A stretch of 64,000 nucleotides of DNA from Pseudomonas yangonensis (GCF_009932725.1 NZ_BLJU01000020.1:1-64000); one strand, 5' to 3'. Positions 37,489 through 46,073 are shown, numbered from the stretch's first letter. Program-made: numbers and translations. Notes: generated by a model from the letters alone, not told the origin.

Positions 37489-37489
37489 C

Positions 37490-37546
37490 CTGGAATTCAT
37501 CGACACAGAGCTTCTTGCGCAGACGGCGGGAACGGTTGGTCGCCAT
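37490..37546 (-). pseudogene. yggL: Host yggL, 5' fragment (19 codons)
   Basis: On the minus strand, ATG at 37546 encodes MATNRSRRLRKKLCVDEFQ, then leaves YggL and reads VLLISKK and a stop inside the island's terminal palindrome. The host ribosome site (GAGGATTGTTTC) is intact, so a 26-residue peptide would be made. The rest of the gene is at 9527-9811. The two fragments join in frame when the island is removed on paper, giving DEFQ-ELGFEL as in the island copy. Confidence 0.93.
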
Positions 37547-37787
37547 GAAACAATCCTCAAAGGTGATAACGCGCGGCACTCTAGCAGTTTCGCCGGCCGA
37601 ACGCCCGTTTTGTGTCCTGGCCAGCCCTCGCGGATGTTGAACGCCAGCTGTTTGTGCCCCCTGTTTTTAGGCGGGCGGGGCCGACTGATGATGGGCTCTT
37701 GCGGCATAATGCGGGCAACTTTTTCCCGAGTCAGACGGTCGTTTGTCTATCTCGTTACTCCCGCCCGATTGCGGAAGGTTTCTGTCG

Positions 37788-39224
37788 ATGATTCAACGGT
37801 TTCGCCAACTGGCGCTGAGCGCCGTGCTTTTCCCCCTCGCCCTCTCCTGTCATGCGGCCAGCGCCGCACTACCTGCCAAGGTGGAGCAGGCGCTGAAGGC
37901 CAACAAGATCGCCAACAGCTCGCTGTCCGTGATGACCGTACCGCTAGGCGGGCAGACCGGCGGCCTGCAGTTCAACGCCGATGTCTCGGTCAACCCGGCC
38001 TCGACCATGAAGCTGGTGACCACCTACGCGGCACTCGAACTGCTGGGCCCGAACCATCAGTGGAAGACCGAGTTCTATGCTGACGGCCCTCTGAAGGACG
38101 GTGTGCTGCACGGCAACCTCTACCTCAAGGGTGGTGGCGACCCGAAACTCAACATGGAAAAACTCTGGCTGCTGCTGCGCGACCTGCGCATCAATGGCGT
38201 ACGCCAGGTCCAGGGCGACCTGGTGCTGGATCGCAGTTTCTTCGTCGCCCCGCAATTGCCGGCTTTCAACGACGACGGTGGCGACGCCAACAAGCCCTTC
38301 CTGGTCAAGCCCGACTCGCTGCTGGTCAACCTCAAGGCGCAACGGTTCATCACCCGTGCCGAAGACGGCAAGGTCAGCATCGCCATGGACCCTCCCATCG
38401 CCTCGGTGCGTATCGACAATCAGGTACGCCTGCTCAAGGCCGCCAAGTGCCCATCCTGGCCGGACATTCGTTACAACGCAGTGGAAGAGTTCGACGGCAC
38501 CACCCTGATCGTCAGCGGCCAGCTCGCCGAAGGCTGTAGCGCGCAAACCTACCTGTCGCTGCTGGACCACCCCAGCTACGCAGCGGGCGCGGTACGCGGC
38601 ATCTGGCAGGAGCTCGGTGGCAAGATTCTCGGCAAGGACCGCCAGGGCAGCGTTCCGGAAAAAGCCCGCATGCTGGTACGCGCCTTCTCGCCCGACGTGG
38701 TGGAGATCGTCCGCGACATCAACAAGTACAGCAACAACACCATGGCCCGGCAGTTGTTCCTCAGCATCGGTGCGCAGTTCCGCACCGAAGCCGATCAGGA
38801 CGACGCCATGGCCGCACAGCGGGTGATCCGCAGCTGGCTGGCACGCAAGGGTATCACCGCGCCGCAGCTGGTAATGGAGAATGGCTCAGGGCTGTCGCGC
38901 GCCGAACGCATCAGCGCGCGGGAGATGGCGCTGATTCTCCAGGCTGCCTGGCGCAGCCCGTATGCCGCCGAATTCCGCAGCTCGATGCCGCTGGTGGCGA
39001 TGGACGGCACCATGCGTCGACGTCTGCAGCGCACACCGCTGGTGGGCGAGGCGCACATCAAGACCGGCACGCTGAACAACGTACGCGCCATCGCCGGCTA
39101 CAGCCGCGACAGCAATGGCCAGGACTGGGCGGTGGTGGCCATCCTCAACGACCCCAAACCCTGGGGAGCCACCTCGATTCTCGATCAGGTGCTGCTGTAC
39201 ACCTATAACCAGCCCAAGCGCTGA
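37788..39224 (+). CDS. dacB: D-Ala-D-Ala carboxypeptidase/endopeptidase PBP4
   Basis: A 478-aa class C penicillin-binding protein acting on peptidoglycan peptides in the periplasm. Signal peptide MIQRFRQLALSAVLFPLALS cut near CHAASA. The active-site motifs are STMK (SxxK, near residue 67), SNN (NKYSNNTMARQ) and KTGT (AHIKTGTLNN), all intact, with the typical inserted domain between the first two. The ATG at 37788 is preferred for its signal peptide and the GGAAGG site upstream. It is divergent from the broken host yggL; the shared upstream region holds TTGCGGCATAATG as a likely promoter. Confidence 0.94.
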   Translation: MIQRFRQLALSAVLFPLALSCHAASAALPAKVEQALKANKIANSSLSVMTVPLGGQTGGLQFNADVSVNPASTMKLVTTYAALELLGPNHQWKTEFYADGPLKDGVLHGNLYLKGGGDPKLNMEKLWLLLRDLRINGVRQVQGDLVLDRSFFVAPQLPAFNDDGGDANKPFLVKPDSLLVNLKAQRFITRAEDGKVSIAMDPPIASVRIDNQVRLLKAAKCPSWPDIRYNAVEEFDGTTLIVSGQLAEGCSAQTYLSLLDHPSYAAGAVRGIWQELGGKILGKDRQGSVPEKARMLVRAFSPDVVEIVRDINKYSNNTMARQLFLSIGAQFRTEADQDDAMAAQRVIRSWLARKGITAPQLVMENGSGLSRAERISAREMALILQAAWRSPYAAEFRSSMPLVAMDGTMRRRLQRTPLVGEAHIKTGTLNNVRAIAGYSRDSNGQDWAVVAILNDPKPWGATSILDQVLLYTYNQPKR

Positions 39225-39233
39225 CGATTTCTG

Positions 39234-39290
39234 TAGCCCGGATGCAATCCGGGGCCAGGTTCGCAGAGCCCCCGGATTGCACCCGGGCTA
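39234..39290. repeat. Palindromic intergenic repeat
   Basis: TAGCCCGGATGCAATCCGGG (39234-39253) and its inverted partner CCCCCGGATTGCACCCGGGCTA (to 39290, given in part) form a long hairpin between the convergent dacB and rlmL. A related element is at 56315-56364. Such TAGCCCGGATG elements are common intergenic repeats in Pseudomonas and may serve as a bidirectional transcript end. Confidence 0.75.
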
Positions 39291-39295
39291 AGCAA

Positions 39296-41476
39296 TCAGC
39301 GCGCAGTGAAACGCCAGGCGCGGTGGATCTTCGGATTGCGCGCGAAGTCCGGATCCAGGGTCTGCGCGCTGATCTCCTCGACCTGATAACGCGCTACCAG
39401 AGTCTCGTCGAGCTGGAACTTGCGGAAGTTGTTGGAGAAGTACAGCACCCCGCCGCGGGCCAAGCGCGCCATGGCCAGGTCGAGCAGCTCGACGTGGTCG
39501 CGCTGCACATCGAACACACCTTCCATACGCTTGGAGTTGGAGAAGGTCGGCGGGTCGATGAAGATCAGCTCGTACTCGCCGCGATCCTCACCCAGCCAGG
39601 CCATCACATCGCCCTGCTCCAGGCGTTGCTTGTCGGAAAAACCGTTGAGCGAGAGATTGCGCCGCGCCCAGTCCAGGTAGGTTTTCGACAGATCGACGCT
39701 GGTGGTGCTGCGCGCCCCACCCTTGGCCGCATGCACGGTGGCCGTGGCGGTGTAGCAGAACAGGTTGAGGAAACGCTTGCCGGCCGCCTCACGCTGGATG
39801 CGCAGGCGCAGCGGACGGTGATCGAGGAACAGGCCGGTATCCAGGTAGTCGGTGAGATTGACCAGCAGTTTGACGCCGCCTTCGCTCACCTCCATGAACT
39901 GGCCCTGGGCAGCCTGACGCTGGTACTGCTTGGTGCCGGTCTGGCGCTCGCGGCGTTTGATCGCCACCCGGCTCTGCGCCACACCCAGCGCCTGCGGGAT
40001 CGCGGCCAGGGCATCGAGCAGACGCGCCTGCGCCTTGTCCGGGTCGATCGAACGCGGCGCGGCATATTCCTGCACGTGCACCCAGTCACGATACAGATCG
40101 ACCGCCAGGGCGTATTCCGGCATGTCGGCATCGTACAGCCGGTAGCACTCGACACCTTCGCGGCGCGCCCACTTGCCCAGTTGCTTGAGATTCTTCTGCA
40201 GCCGGTTGGCGAACATCTGGCCGCCTTCGGACAAACGCGCCTGCTGTGGTGCTTCGCTCACCGGTTGTTGATCGTCCTCGCGCGCACGCCGCCCGCCGGT
40301 GACGAACTGCTCGGTCTGTACCTTGATCAGCAGCAGCTTGCACGCCAGCGCACCGTTCCAGAACGAATACTGCTTGTGGCTGCGCAAGCCCATGCGCTTG
40401 CCCAGCTCCGGCGCCCCGGTGAACACCGCCGCTTCCCAGCCCAGGCAGGCCTGACGCAGACGCTCGCCGAGGTTCTGATAGAGGTACAGCAGGCTGGCTT
40501 CGTCGCCCAGGCGCTCGCCATAGGGCGGGTTGCTGATCACCAGGCCCTTCTGATTCTGGTCCGGCCGCGGCTCGAAACTGCCCAGTTCCCCCTGATAGAT
40601 CTTCACCCAGTCGGAGAGACCGGCACGCTCTACGTTGTTACGCCCAGGCTGGATCAGGCGCGGGTCGGCTTCATAACCGCGAATCCACAGTGGCGGCTTG
40701 GCCAGGCCGGCTGCGGCCCGTTGTTCGGCCTCGGCATGCAGCTTCTTCCAGATGGCCGGCACATGGCCGAGCCAGTTGGAGAAGCCCCAGCGTTCGCGCT
40801 TGAGGTTGGGCGCGATGTCGGCGGCCATCAGCGCAGCCTCGATCAGGAAGGTGCCGACACCGCACATGGGGTCGGCCAGCGCGCCGCCCTCGGCCGCGAT
40901 ACGCGGCCAGCCGGCGCGAATCAGCACCGCGGCAGCCAGGTTTTCCTTCAGCGGCGCGGCGCCCTGCTGCAGACGGTAGCCGCGCTGGTGCAGGCTGTGC
41001 CCTGAAAGGTCCAGAGAGAGCACCGCCTCACCTCGATCCAGGCGCAGATGCACGCGCAAATCGGGGTTGAGCTTGTCGATGCTGGGACGCTCGCCGCCGG
41101 CGGTGCGCAGCCGGTCGACGATCGCATCCTTGACCTTGAGCGCGCCGAAGTGGGTGTTATCGATGCCCGAGCCATTGCCGCTGAACTCTACTGCCAGGCT
41201 GCCAGCCGGCTCCAGGTGATCACGCCAATCCACCGCCTTGACGCCTTCGTACAGCTCATCGGCGTTGTTCATGGAAAAGCGCGACAGCACCAGCAGCACG
41301 CGGTTGGCCAGCCGCGACCACAGGCACAGCCGGTAGGCCACCTCGATCTCGGCATGCCCACGGACGGCGGCGGTCTGCTCGCGCGCCTCCTCCAGGCCCA
41401 GCGCCTTCGCTTCTTCCAGCAACAGGCCTTCTAGCCCTTTGGGACAGGTCAGCACGATTTCGTAACGATCAGACAT
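39296..41476 (-). CDS. rlmL: Bifunctional 23S rRNA methyltransferase RlmKL
   Basis: A 726-aa two-enzyme fusion modifying 23S rRNA at G2445 (m2G) and G2069 (m7G). The N-terminal half has a THUMP domain (about 45-155) and the RlmL methyltransferase with ISNPPYGERLGD. The C-terminal RlmK half carries FLNLFCYTATATVHAAKGGA for SAM binding and FIDPPTFSNSKRMEGVFD. The length matches the gamma-proteobacterial fusion (about 700 aa). Single gene convergent with dacB. Confidence 0.95.
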   Translation of the reverse strand: MSDRYEIVLTCPKGLEGLLLEEAKALGLEEAREQTAAVRGHAEIEVAYRLCLWSRLANRVLLVLSRFSMNNADELYEGVKAVDWRDHLEPAGSLAVEFSGNGSGIDNTHFGALKVKDAIVDRLRTAGGERPSIDKLNPDLRVHLRLDRGEAVLSLDLSGHSLHQRGYRLQQGAAPLKENLAAAVLIRAGWPRIAAEGGALADPMCGVGTFLIEAALMAADIAPNLKRERWGFSNWLGHVPAIWKKLHAEAEQRAAAGLAKPPLWIRGYEADPRLIQPGRNNVERAGLSDWVKIYQGELGSFEPRPDQNQKGLVISNPPYGERLGDEASLLYLYQNLGERLRQACLGWEAAVFTGAPELGKRMGLRSHKQYSFWNGALACKLLLIKVQTEQFVTGGRRAREDDQQPVSEAPQQARLSEGGQMFANRLQKNLKQLGKWARREGVECYRLYDADMPEYALAVDLYRDWVHVQEYAAPRSIDPDKAQARLLDALAAIPQALGVAQSRVAIKRRERQTGTKQYQRQAAQGQFMEVSEGGVKLLVNLTDYLDTGLFLDHRPLRLRIQREAAGKRFLNLFCYTATATVHAAKGGARSTTSVDLSKTYLDWARRNLSLNGFSDKQRLEQGDVMAWLGEDRGEYELIFIDPPTFSNSKRMEGVFDVQRDHVELLDLAMARLARGGVLYFSNNFRKFQLDETLVARYQVEEISAQTLDPDFARNPKIHRAWRFTAR

Positions 41477-41890
41477 GGATATTCAACTGCCTATGGCGTC
41501 AGGGGGTGCGCAGGCGCACCTCGACTCAAAATAAGTGACAAAAGGTCACAGTGCGACCCTTCGTCGGAATAAGTAAGAGCTCTCATTTGCACTCGCAAAA
41601 TTAAGCATCGATGCGCATAGCCAGCTGTGGCGGCGCTTGGCTGAAAGAGGCTGGACATATGCCCAGCTTCCTTATGGCGACACCCGCATTTAGGTTACGC
41701 CCTTATGACAAATCGATCATTCACAGCCATCGGTGCATTCGTTAGAACACTACCTAAGGCTTTCGCTGCAACGGCGAAGGCACAGAAGGTTCGCCACGCC
41801 GGCAGCGGACTTTCGTAGGCAGAAAGATTTCTGCCCGGCCTTGCTACAAGGCCAACGGGACATAACAGTCAACAGTGAGGGCAACACCCT
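41477..41890. other. Intergenic region rlmL / rmf with long rmf leader
   Basis: About 410 bases between divergent genes. It holds the rlmL promoter and a long upstream region of rmf whose last part folds into two adjacent hairpins (41818-41853). The rest is moderately AT-rich; I see no gene in it. Confidence 0.6.
41818..41853 (+). promoter_or_regulatory. Tandem hairpins in rmf 5' leader
   Basis: GGCAGAAA-GA-TTTCTGCC (41818-41835) is directly followed by GGCCTTG-CTA-CAAGGCC (41837-41853), both perfect stems. They end 37 bases before the rmf ATG. They could stabilise the stationary-phase rmf mRNA or be a protein/sRNA target; no known motif matches. Confidence 0.55.
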
Positions 41891-42106
41891 ATGAGAAGAC
41901 TTAAGCGTGATCCGTTAGAAAGAGCTTTTTTGCGCGGCTATCAATACGGCATCAATGGTAAATCCCGCGAACTCTGCCCCTTTACCCTACCTTCGGTTCG
42001 TCAGGCCTGGCTCAATGGCTGGCGTGAGGGCCGTGGCGACAATTGGGATGGGCTGACCGGCACCGCCGGTATTCATCGACTCAACGAACTTCACGCTGTC
42101 GGCTGA
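41891..42106 (+). CDS. rmf: Ribosome modulation factor
   Basis: A 71-aa basic protein, MRRLKRDPLERAFLRGYQYG with the typical CPF...R.AWLNGWREGR core, which dimerises 70S ribosomes into inactive 100S particles on entry to stationary phase. Length and conserved residues agree with Pseudomonas and E. coli Rmf. The ribosome site is GTGAGGGCAAC. It lies next to pyrD as in other pseudomonads. Confidence 0.96.
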   Translation: MRRLKRDPLERAFLRGYQYGINGKSRELCPFTLPSVRQAWLNGWREGRGDNWDGLTGTAGIHRLNELHAVG

Positions 42107-42164
42107 TCAGGATCACACCCGACTTCACCATGCCGACCCCCTCCGGGCGGCGGGCGCAAGCCCA

Positions 42165-42184
42165 AGGGCTCCTTCGGGAGCCCT
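42165..42184. terminator. Bidirectional terminator between rmf and pyrD
   Basis: AGGGCTCC-TTCG-GGAGCCCT, with T-rich sequence (ATTTATTTA) to the right and an A/C-rich side to the left, sits between the convergent genes, 2 bases from the pyrD stop. Confidence 0.8.
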
Positions 42185-42186
42185 AT

Positions 42187-43209
42187 TTATTTACGCAACG
42201 CAGCAATCGCATCCACAGCCTCGCGAATCAGCGCCGGCCCCTTGTAGATGAACCCCGAATAGATCTGCACCAGACTCGCCCCTGCAGCGATTTTCTCCGC
42301 TGCGTGCTTGCCCTCGGTAATACCACCGACTGCGATGATCGGCAGACGGCCCGACAACTCGCCAGCCAGTACCTTGACGATATGCGTGCTCTTGTCTCGC
42401 ACCGGCGCCCCCGAAAGCCCGCCGGCCTCGTCGCCATGAGCCAGCCCCTCGACGCCTGCGCGGCTGAGGGTGGTGTTGGTGGCGATCACCGCGTCCATAT
42501 CGGCACCCAGCAGGGCCGATGCGACCAGCGCTGTTTCTTCGTCGCTCATGTCCGGCGCGATCTTGATCGCCAGCGGTACGCGCCTGCCGTGTTCCTGGGT
42601 CAGGTCTTCCTGACGGCGACGCAACGCCTCGAGCAGCTCCTTGAGCGAATCACCGAACTGCAGGCTGCGCAGCCCCGGCGTGTTGGGCGAACTGACGTTG
42701 ACCGTGACGTAGCTGGCATGGGCGTAGACCTTGTCCAGACAGGTCAGGTAATCATCCACCGCACGTTCGACCGGCGTATCGAAATTCTTGCCGATATTGA
42801 TGCCCAGCACCCCCTTGAACTTCGCGGCCCTGACCCGCGCCAGCAGATGATCGACACCGTGATTGTTGAACCCCATACGATTGATCACCGCCTCGGCCTC
42901 GGGCAGGCGGAACAGGCGTGGCTTGGGATTGCCCGGCTGCGGCCGCGGGGTCACGGTACCGATCTCGACGAAGCCAAAGCCGAGCTGGGCGAAGCCATCG
43001 ATGGCATCGCCATTCTTGTCGAGCCCCGCCGCCAGACCAACCGGGTTGGCGAACTGCAAGCCCATCACATTGACCGGCAGGCTGGTCGGCGCCTTGGTCA
43101 GCAGGCCATTGAGACCCAGCCGGCCACCGGCACCAATCAGATCGATGGACAGTTCATGAGAGGTTTCCGGGGACAGTTTGAACAGCAGCTCGCGGGCCAG
43201 GGAGTACAT
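42187..43209 (-). CDS. pyrD: Dihydroorotate dehydrogenase (quinone), class 2
   Basis: A 340-aa membrane-associated flavoenzyme oxidising dihydroorotate to orotate in pyrimidine synthesis. It has the N-terminal amphipathic helix pair for quinone access (MYSLARELLFKLSPETSHEL), NPVGLAAGLDKNG for FMN, NVSSPNTPGLR with the catalytic Ser characteristic of class 2, and IVAVGGI-like ends (IIAVGGITEG). Complete and canonical. Confidence 0.96.
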   Translation of the reverse strand: MYSLARELLFKLSPETSHELSIDLIGAGGRLGLNGLLTKAPTSLPVNVMGLQFANPVGLAAGLDKNGDAIDGFAQLGFGFVEIGTVTPRPQPGNPKPRLFRLPEAEAVINRMGFNNHGVDHLLARVRAAKFKGVLGINIGKNFDTPVERAVDDYLTCLDKVYAHASYVTVNVSSPNTPGLRSLQFGDSLKELLEALRRRQEDLTQEHGRRVPLAIKIAPDMSDEETALVASALLGADMDAVIATNTTLSRAGVEGLAHGDEAGGLSGAPVRDKSTHIVKVLAGELSGRLPIIAVGGITEGKHAAEKIAAGASLVQIYSGFIYKGPALIREAVDAIAALRK

Positions 43210-43295
43210 GGGCAGGCTCAGCTCGACAGATAAGGGTTGGCAAGCCGCTGATTATAGCCGTGCAGGCATCATCGGCGCGAGGCAAGCGCGCCAGA

Positions 43296-43517
43296 TCAGT
43301 CCAAAGGGCGTAAGCTCAGCAACTCGCCGGTGTTGCTGAACTCCAGGACGAAGGAACCATAGATGCCGGCGTGAGTCAGATACGGCCGCAAATGGTGAGC
43401 CGGCAAACTGACGCGGCGCCCGTCACGGCTTTGCGCCATAATCCGGTTGGCATTGCCACGGTAGATGGCCTGCAATCGTTCGGCCGATAACGCAATATCC
43501 AGCACCAAGCTGGGCAT
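43296..43517 (-). CDS. DUF2835 family protein
   Basis: A 73-aa protein (MPSLVLDIALSAERLQAIYRG ... given in part) of the small DUF2835 family found in gamma-proteobacteria, with the typical end FVLEFSNTGELLSLRPL. The ATG at 43517, preceded by GCGAGGGTGCC, is preferred to an upstream in-frame ATG at 43565. No function is known. Confidence 0.85.
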   Translation of the reverse strand: MPSLVLDIALSAERLQAIYRGNANRIMAQSRDGRRVSLPAHHLRPYLTHAGIYGSFVLEFSNTGELLSLRPLD

Positions 43518-43661
43518 GGAGGCACCCTCGCAAATGAATGCGGCTATTTTGCCACAGACCTGCACAGCTGCTGGCGCTCATGTTTCGCGCTACGCTTTAT
43601 GGGCAACAGTTGTCCACGTCTGCCACATTGCAGTAGACGCTTCAGGAGCGATCTGCCGGCC

Positions 43662-44552
43662 ATGAGCCTGTCCGAATCTTCAACCCTTAGCAGCCGCCTG
43701 GCCGCTCTTGCTCAGCGCATGGGCCTGCTCGGCCGTGGCTCACGGCAGATTTTTGCCAGAGCGAGCGCCCTGCGCCTGCCCTTCAAGCCGCTACCCGCTG
43801 CGGTCGATAGCATCTGCTGGCACGACGGCCCGCAACTGCAACTGCTGGTCAACCTACCGCGCGGCGCACTCTCCGGCCCGGTACAGGAAGACAAGGCCCA
43901 GGCCCATGCAGCCCTCACGCAGGTCGTCGAAGCGCAAACACAGCAACTGCCGGCCTTCGACCTGCGCATGATCGATGGTTTCGCCTGCTCTACTCCTGCT
44001 CCAGGCTACGCATGCTTCGAGGACTATGCCGCAAGCGAGCACTGCAAGCGGGTTCGCATCATCAGTTACAAGGATTTCGTCAAAACCATCAGCCTGGCAT
44101 TGCCGCGCTTTCTCACAGGCGAACCGGTCGAACTGCGCCAGGCCAGCTGGCGAGGCTCGCGCACCTTCTGGTCAGGAGAAACGCAGGGTGAAGCCTTCGC
44201 CGGCGCGATCGCCTACGCCCGCAGACGCGGACTGGACGTGCAACTGCCAGCCAATCTGGTGCGCTATCGATTGAACGAAGCAGGCCTGGATGACCTGCAG
44301 AGTCGCTATCATGTGCTGGCCATGCCGGAAGCGGCCTGGAGTGACCCAAGCTTCATGGGACTGCTGCTGGACAACGCGATTCCATACGCGAGGCTGTCAC
44401 TGCTGAAGAAAGCCGGCACACCGGAATTTCTCATGCTTCCCAAGGAGCACCAGGACGCCACAGCATTGGGCGAAGGCTTGCGCCTGGCTGGCGCCCCCGA
44501 TGTGCCGGAGCATCTACGCCAGCTGACCGCGCAACCGGAAGTTGCCGAATGA
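43662..44552 (+). CDS. Conserved Pseudomonas protein, DUF6685-like
   Basis: A 296-aa soluble protein starting MSLSESSTLSSRLAALAQRM, with ribosome site CAGGAGCG. It contains the segment RIISYKDFVKTISLALPRFL and a motif-rich middle (SWRGSRTFWSGE). I recall homologues as a pseudomonad-restricted family of unknown function (DUF6685); the name is tentative. It is convergent with recX, only 4 bases apart, so there is no room for a terminator between them. Confidence 0.65.
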   Translation: MSLSESSTLSSRLAALAQRMGLLGRGSRQIFARASALRLPFKPLPAAVDSICWHDGPQLQLLVNLPRGALSGPVQEDKAQAHAALTQVVEAQTQQLPAFDLRMIDGFACSTPAPGYACFEDYAASEHCKRVRIISYKDFVKTISLALPRFLTGEPVELRQASWRGSRTFWSGETQGEAFAGAIAYARRRGLDVQLPANLVRYRLNEAGLDDLQSRYHVLAMPEAAWSDPSFMGLLLDNAIPYARLSLLKKAGTPEFLMLPKEHQDATALGEGLRLAGAPDVPEHLRQLTAQPEVAE

Positions 44553-44556
44553 CGAG

Positions 44557-45018
44557 CTAGTCGTCGCAACCGCGCAACAAACGCCCGATCATCTCCATCG
44601 AATACCCCCGGTAAACCAGAAACCTGCCCTGCTGGGCACGCTCGCGAGCATCACCAGGAAGCCGACCGGAAAACTTGCGCTGCCAGGTTTCACGCAATTG
44701 CTCGAACCAGTCGATGCCACTTTCGCGTAGCGCCTGATCGATATCGCTGCGCGCCAACCCACGCTGCCCCAGCTCGTCACGGATGCGCTGCGGACCATAG
44801 CCGGCACGCGCCCGATAGGCGATAAAGCTCTCCAGGTAGCGGGCCTCCGACAACAAGCCTTCTTCTGCCAAGCGCTGCAGAGTAGCTTCGATCATCTCTT
44901 CCGGGGCGCCGCGTTTGCGCAGTTTGCGCGTCAGTTCGACGCGCCCATGCTCACGTCGCGCCAGCAGATCCATGGCCGCTCGCCTGACGACGAGCGGGTT
45001 ATCTAGTACGACGGTCAT
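44557..45018 (-). CDS. recX: Regulatory protein RecX
   Basis: A 153-aa helical-repeat protein that binds RecA filaments and limits recombinase activity. RecX hallmarks: DLLARREHGRVELTRKLRKRG near the start, LQRLAEEGLLSEARYLESFI in the second repeat and GYGPQRIRDELGQRGL in the third (given in part). It starts 11 bases after recA on the same strand, so read-through from recA, and hence SOS control, is expected. Confidence 0.95.
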   Translation of the reverse strand: MTVVLDNPLVVRRAAMDLLARREHGRVELTRKLRKRGAPEEMIEATLQRLAEEGLLSEARYLESFIAYRARAGYGPQRIRDELGQRGLARSDIDQALRESGIDWFEQLRETWQRKFSGRLPGDARERAQQGRFLVYRGYSMEMIGRLLRGCDD

Positions 45019-45029
45019 GCGTTGGCGAC

Positions 45030-46073
45030 TTAGAAGTCGACTTCTGCGTCAGCCAGATCGTCAGCGGAAGCCTTGGCCGGAGCACTGCTGACCAGCAGTT
45101 TCTGGCGAATCTGACCTTCGATCTCGCGGGCCACTTCCTGATTGTCTTCCAGGTACTTGGCGGCGTTGGCCTTGCCCTGGCCGATCTTGTTGCCCTGATA
45201 GCTGTACCAGGCGCCCGATTTCTCGATCAGGCCCTGCTGCACGCCCAGGTCGATGATCTCGCCGTTACGGTAGATACCCTTGCCATACAGAATCTGGAAT
45301 TCGGCCTGACGGAACGGTGGGGCAACCTTGTTCTTGACGATCTTCACGCGGGTTTCGCTGCCCACCACCTCTTCGCCTTCCTTCACCGCGCCGGTACGGC
45401 GGATGTCCAGACGAACCGAGGAGTAGAACTTCAGCGCGTTACCGCCGGTGGTGGTTTCCGGGCTACCGAACATCACGCCGATCTTCATACGAATCTGGTT
45501 GATGAAGATCACCAGGCAGTTGGCGTTCTTGATGTTGCCGGTGATCTTGCGCAGCGCCTGGCTCATCAGTCGGGCCTGGAGGCCGACGTGCATGTCACCC
45601 ATTTCGCCTTCGATTTCCGCCTTGGGCACCAGTGCCGCCACGGAGTCGACGATGATCACGTCGATGGCATTGGAGCGCACCAGCATGTCGGTGATTTCCA
45701 GTGCCTGCTCGCCGGTATCCGGCTGCGAAACCAGCAGATCATCGACGTTGACGCCGAGCTTGCCGGCATAATCCGGATCCAGCGCGTGCTCGGCGTCGAC
45801 GAAGGCACAGGTGGCACCCAGCTTCTGCGCTTCGGCGATGACCGAGAGAGTCAGGGTCGTCTTACCGGAGGACTCGGGACCGTAGATCTCGACGATACGG
45901 CCTTTCGGCAAACCGCCAATACCCAGCGCGATATCCAGACCCAGCGAGCCGGTGGAAATGGCCGGAATCGCCTGACGCTCATGATCGCCCATGCGCATGA
46001 CGGCGCCCTTGCCGAACTGCTTCTCGATCTGACCCAGGGCAGCCGCCAACGCGCGCTTCTTGTTCTCGTCCAT
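45030..46073 (-). CDS. recA: Recombinase RecA
   Basis: A 347-aa DNA-strand-exchange ATPase and SOS coprotease. Walker A GPESSGKTTL (near 67-76), Walker B VIIVDSVAAL, the MAW region and the L2 loop segment TTGGNALKFY are intact; the acidic tail ends DDLADAEVDF. A LexA-like box lies upstream (46117-46132). The start at 46073 gives the usual MDENKKRALAAALGQIEKQFG beginning, described in part. Confidence 0.98.
   Translation of the reverse strand: MDENKKRALAAALGQIEKQFGKGAVMRMGDHERQAIPAISTGSLGLDIALGIGGLPKGRIVEIYGPESSGKTTLTLSVIAEAQKLGATCAFVDAEHALDPDYAGKLGVNVDDLLVSQPDTGEQALEITDMLVRSNAIDVIIVDSVAALVPKAEIEGEMGDMHVGLQARLMSQALRKITGNIKNANCLVIFINQIRMKIGVMFGSPETTTGGNALKFYSSVRLDIRRTGAVKEGEEVVGSETRVKIVKNKVAPPFRQAEFQILYGKGIYRNGEIIDLGVQQGLIEKSGAWYSYQGNKIGQGKANAAKYLEDNQEVAREIEGQIRQKLLVSSAPAKASADDLADAEVDF

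Larger units (their letters stand above)
9812..37489. mobile_element. Integrated defence-type genomic island in yggL (GMT-like)
   Basis: About 27.7 kb lying exactly between the two parts of the host yggL gene, with the junction after codon 19 (uncertain by one or two bases). The left end carries a recombinase operon starting 88 bases in. The right end carries a complete alternative yggL and an 18-bp palindrome at the junction. Base composition is mosaic and mostly lower in GC than the flanks. The cargo includes a type I restriction operon and several conflict-type genes. There is no tRNA at either end, no phage structural gene and no conjugation gene, so it is neither a prophage nor an ICE. 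Terminal sequences show a short imperfect inverted repeat (GAGAACATTGTCA at 9829-9841 against the complement of 37452-37464). Confidence 0.9.

Noticed and set aside
9812..37489. Prophage or integrative conjugative element
   Set aside because: No phage structural, replication or lysis genes, no relaxase or mating-pair genes, and no tRNA at the ends.
39242..41005. Long open frame on the plus strand opposite rlmL (587 codons)
   Set aside because: It lies wholly antisense to a full RlmKL gene, has no family character, and is the usual GC-rich shadow frame.
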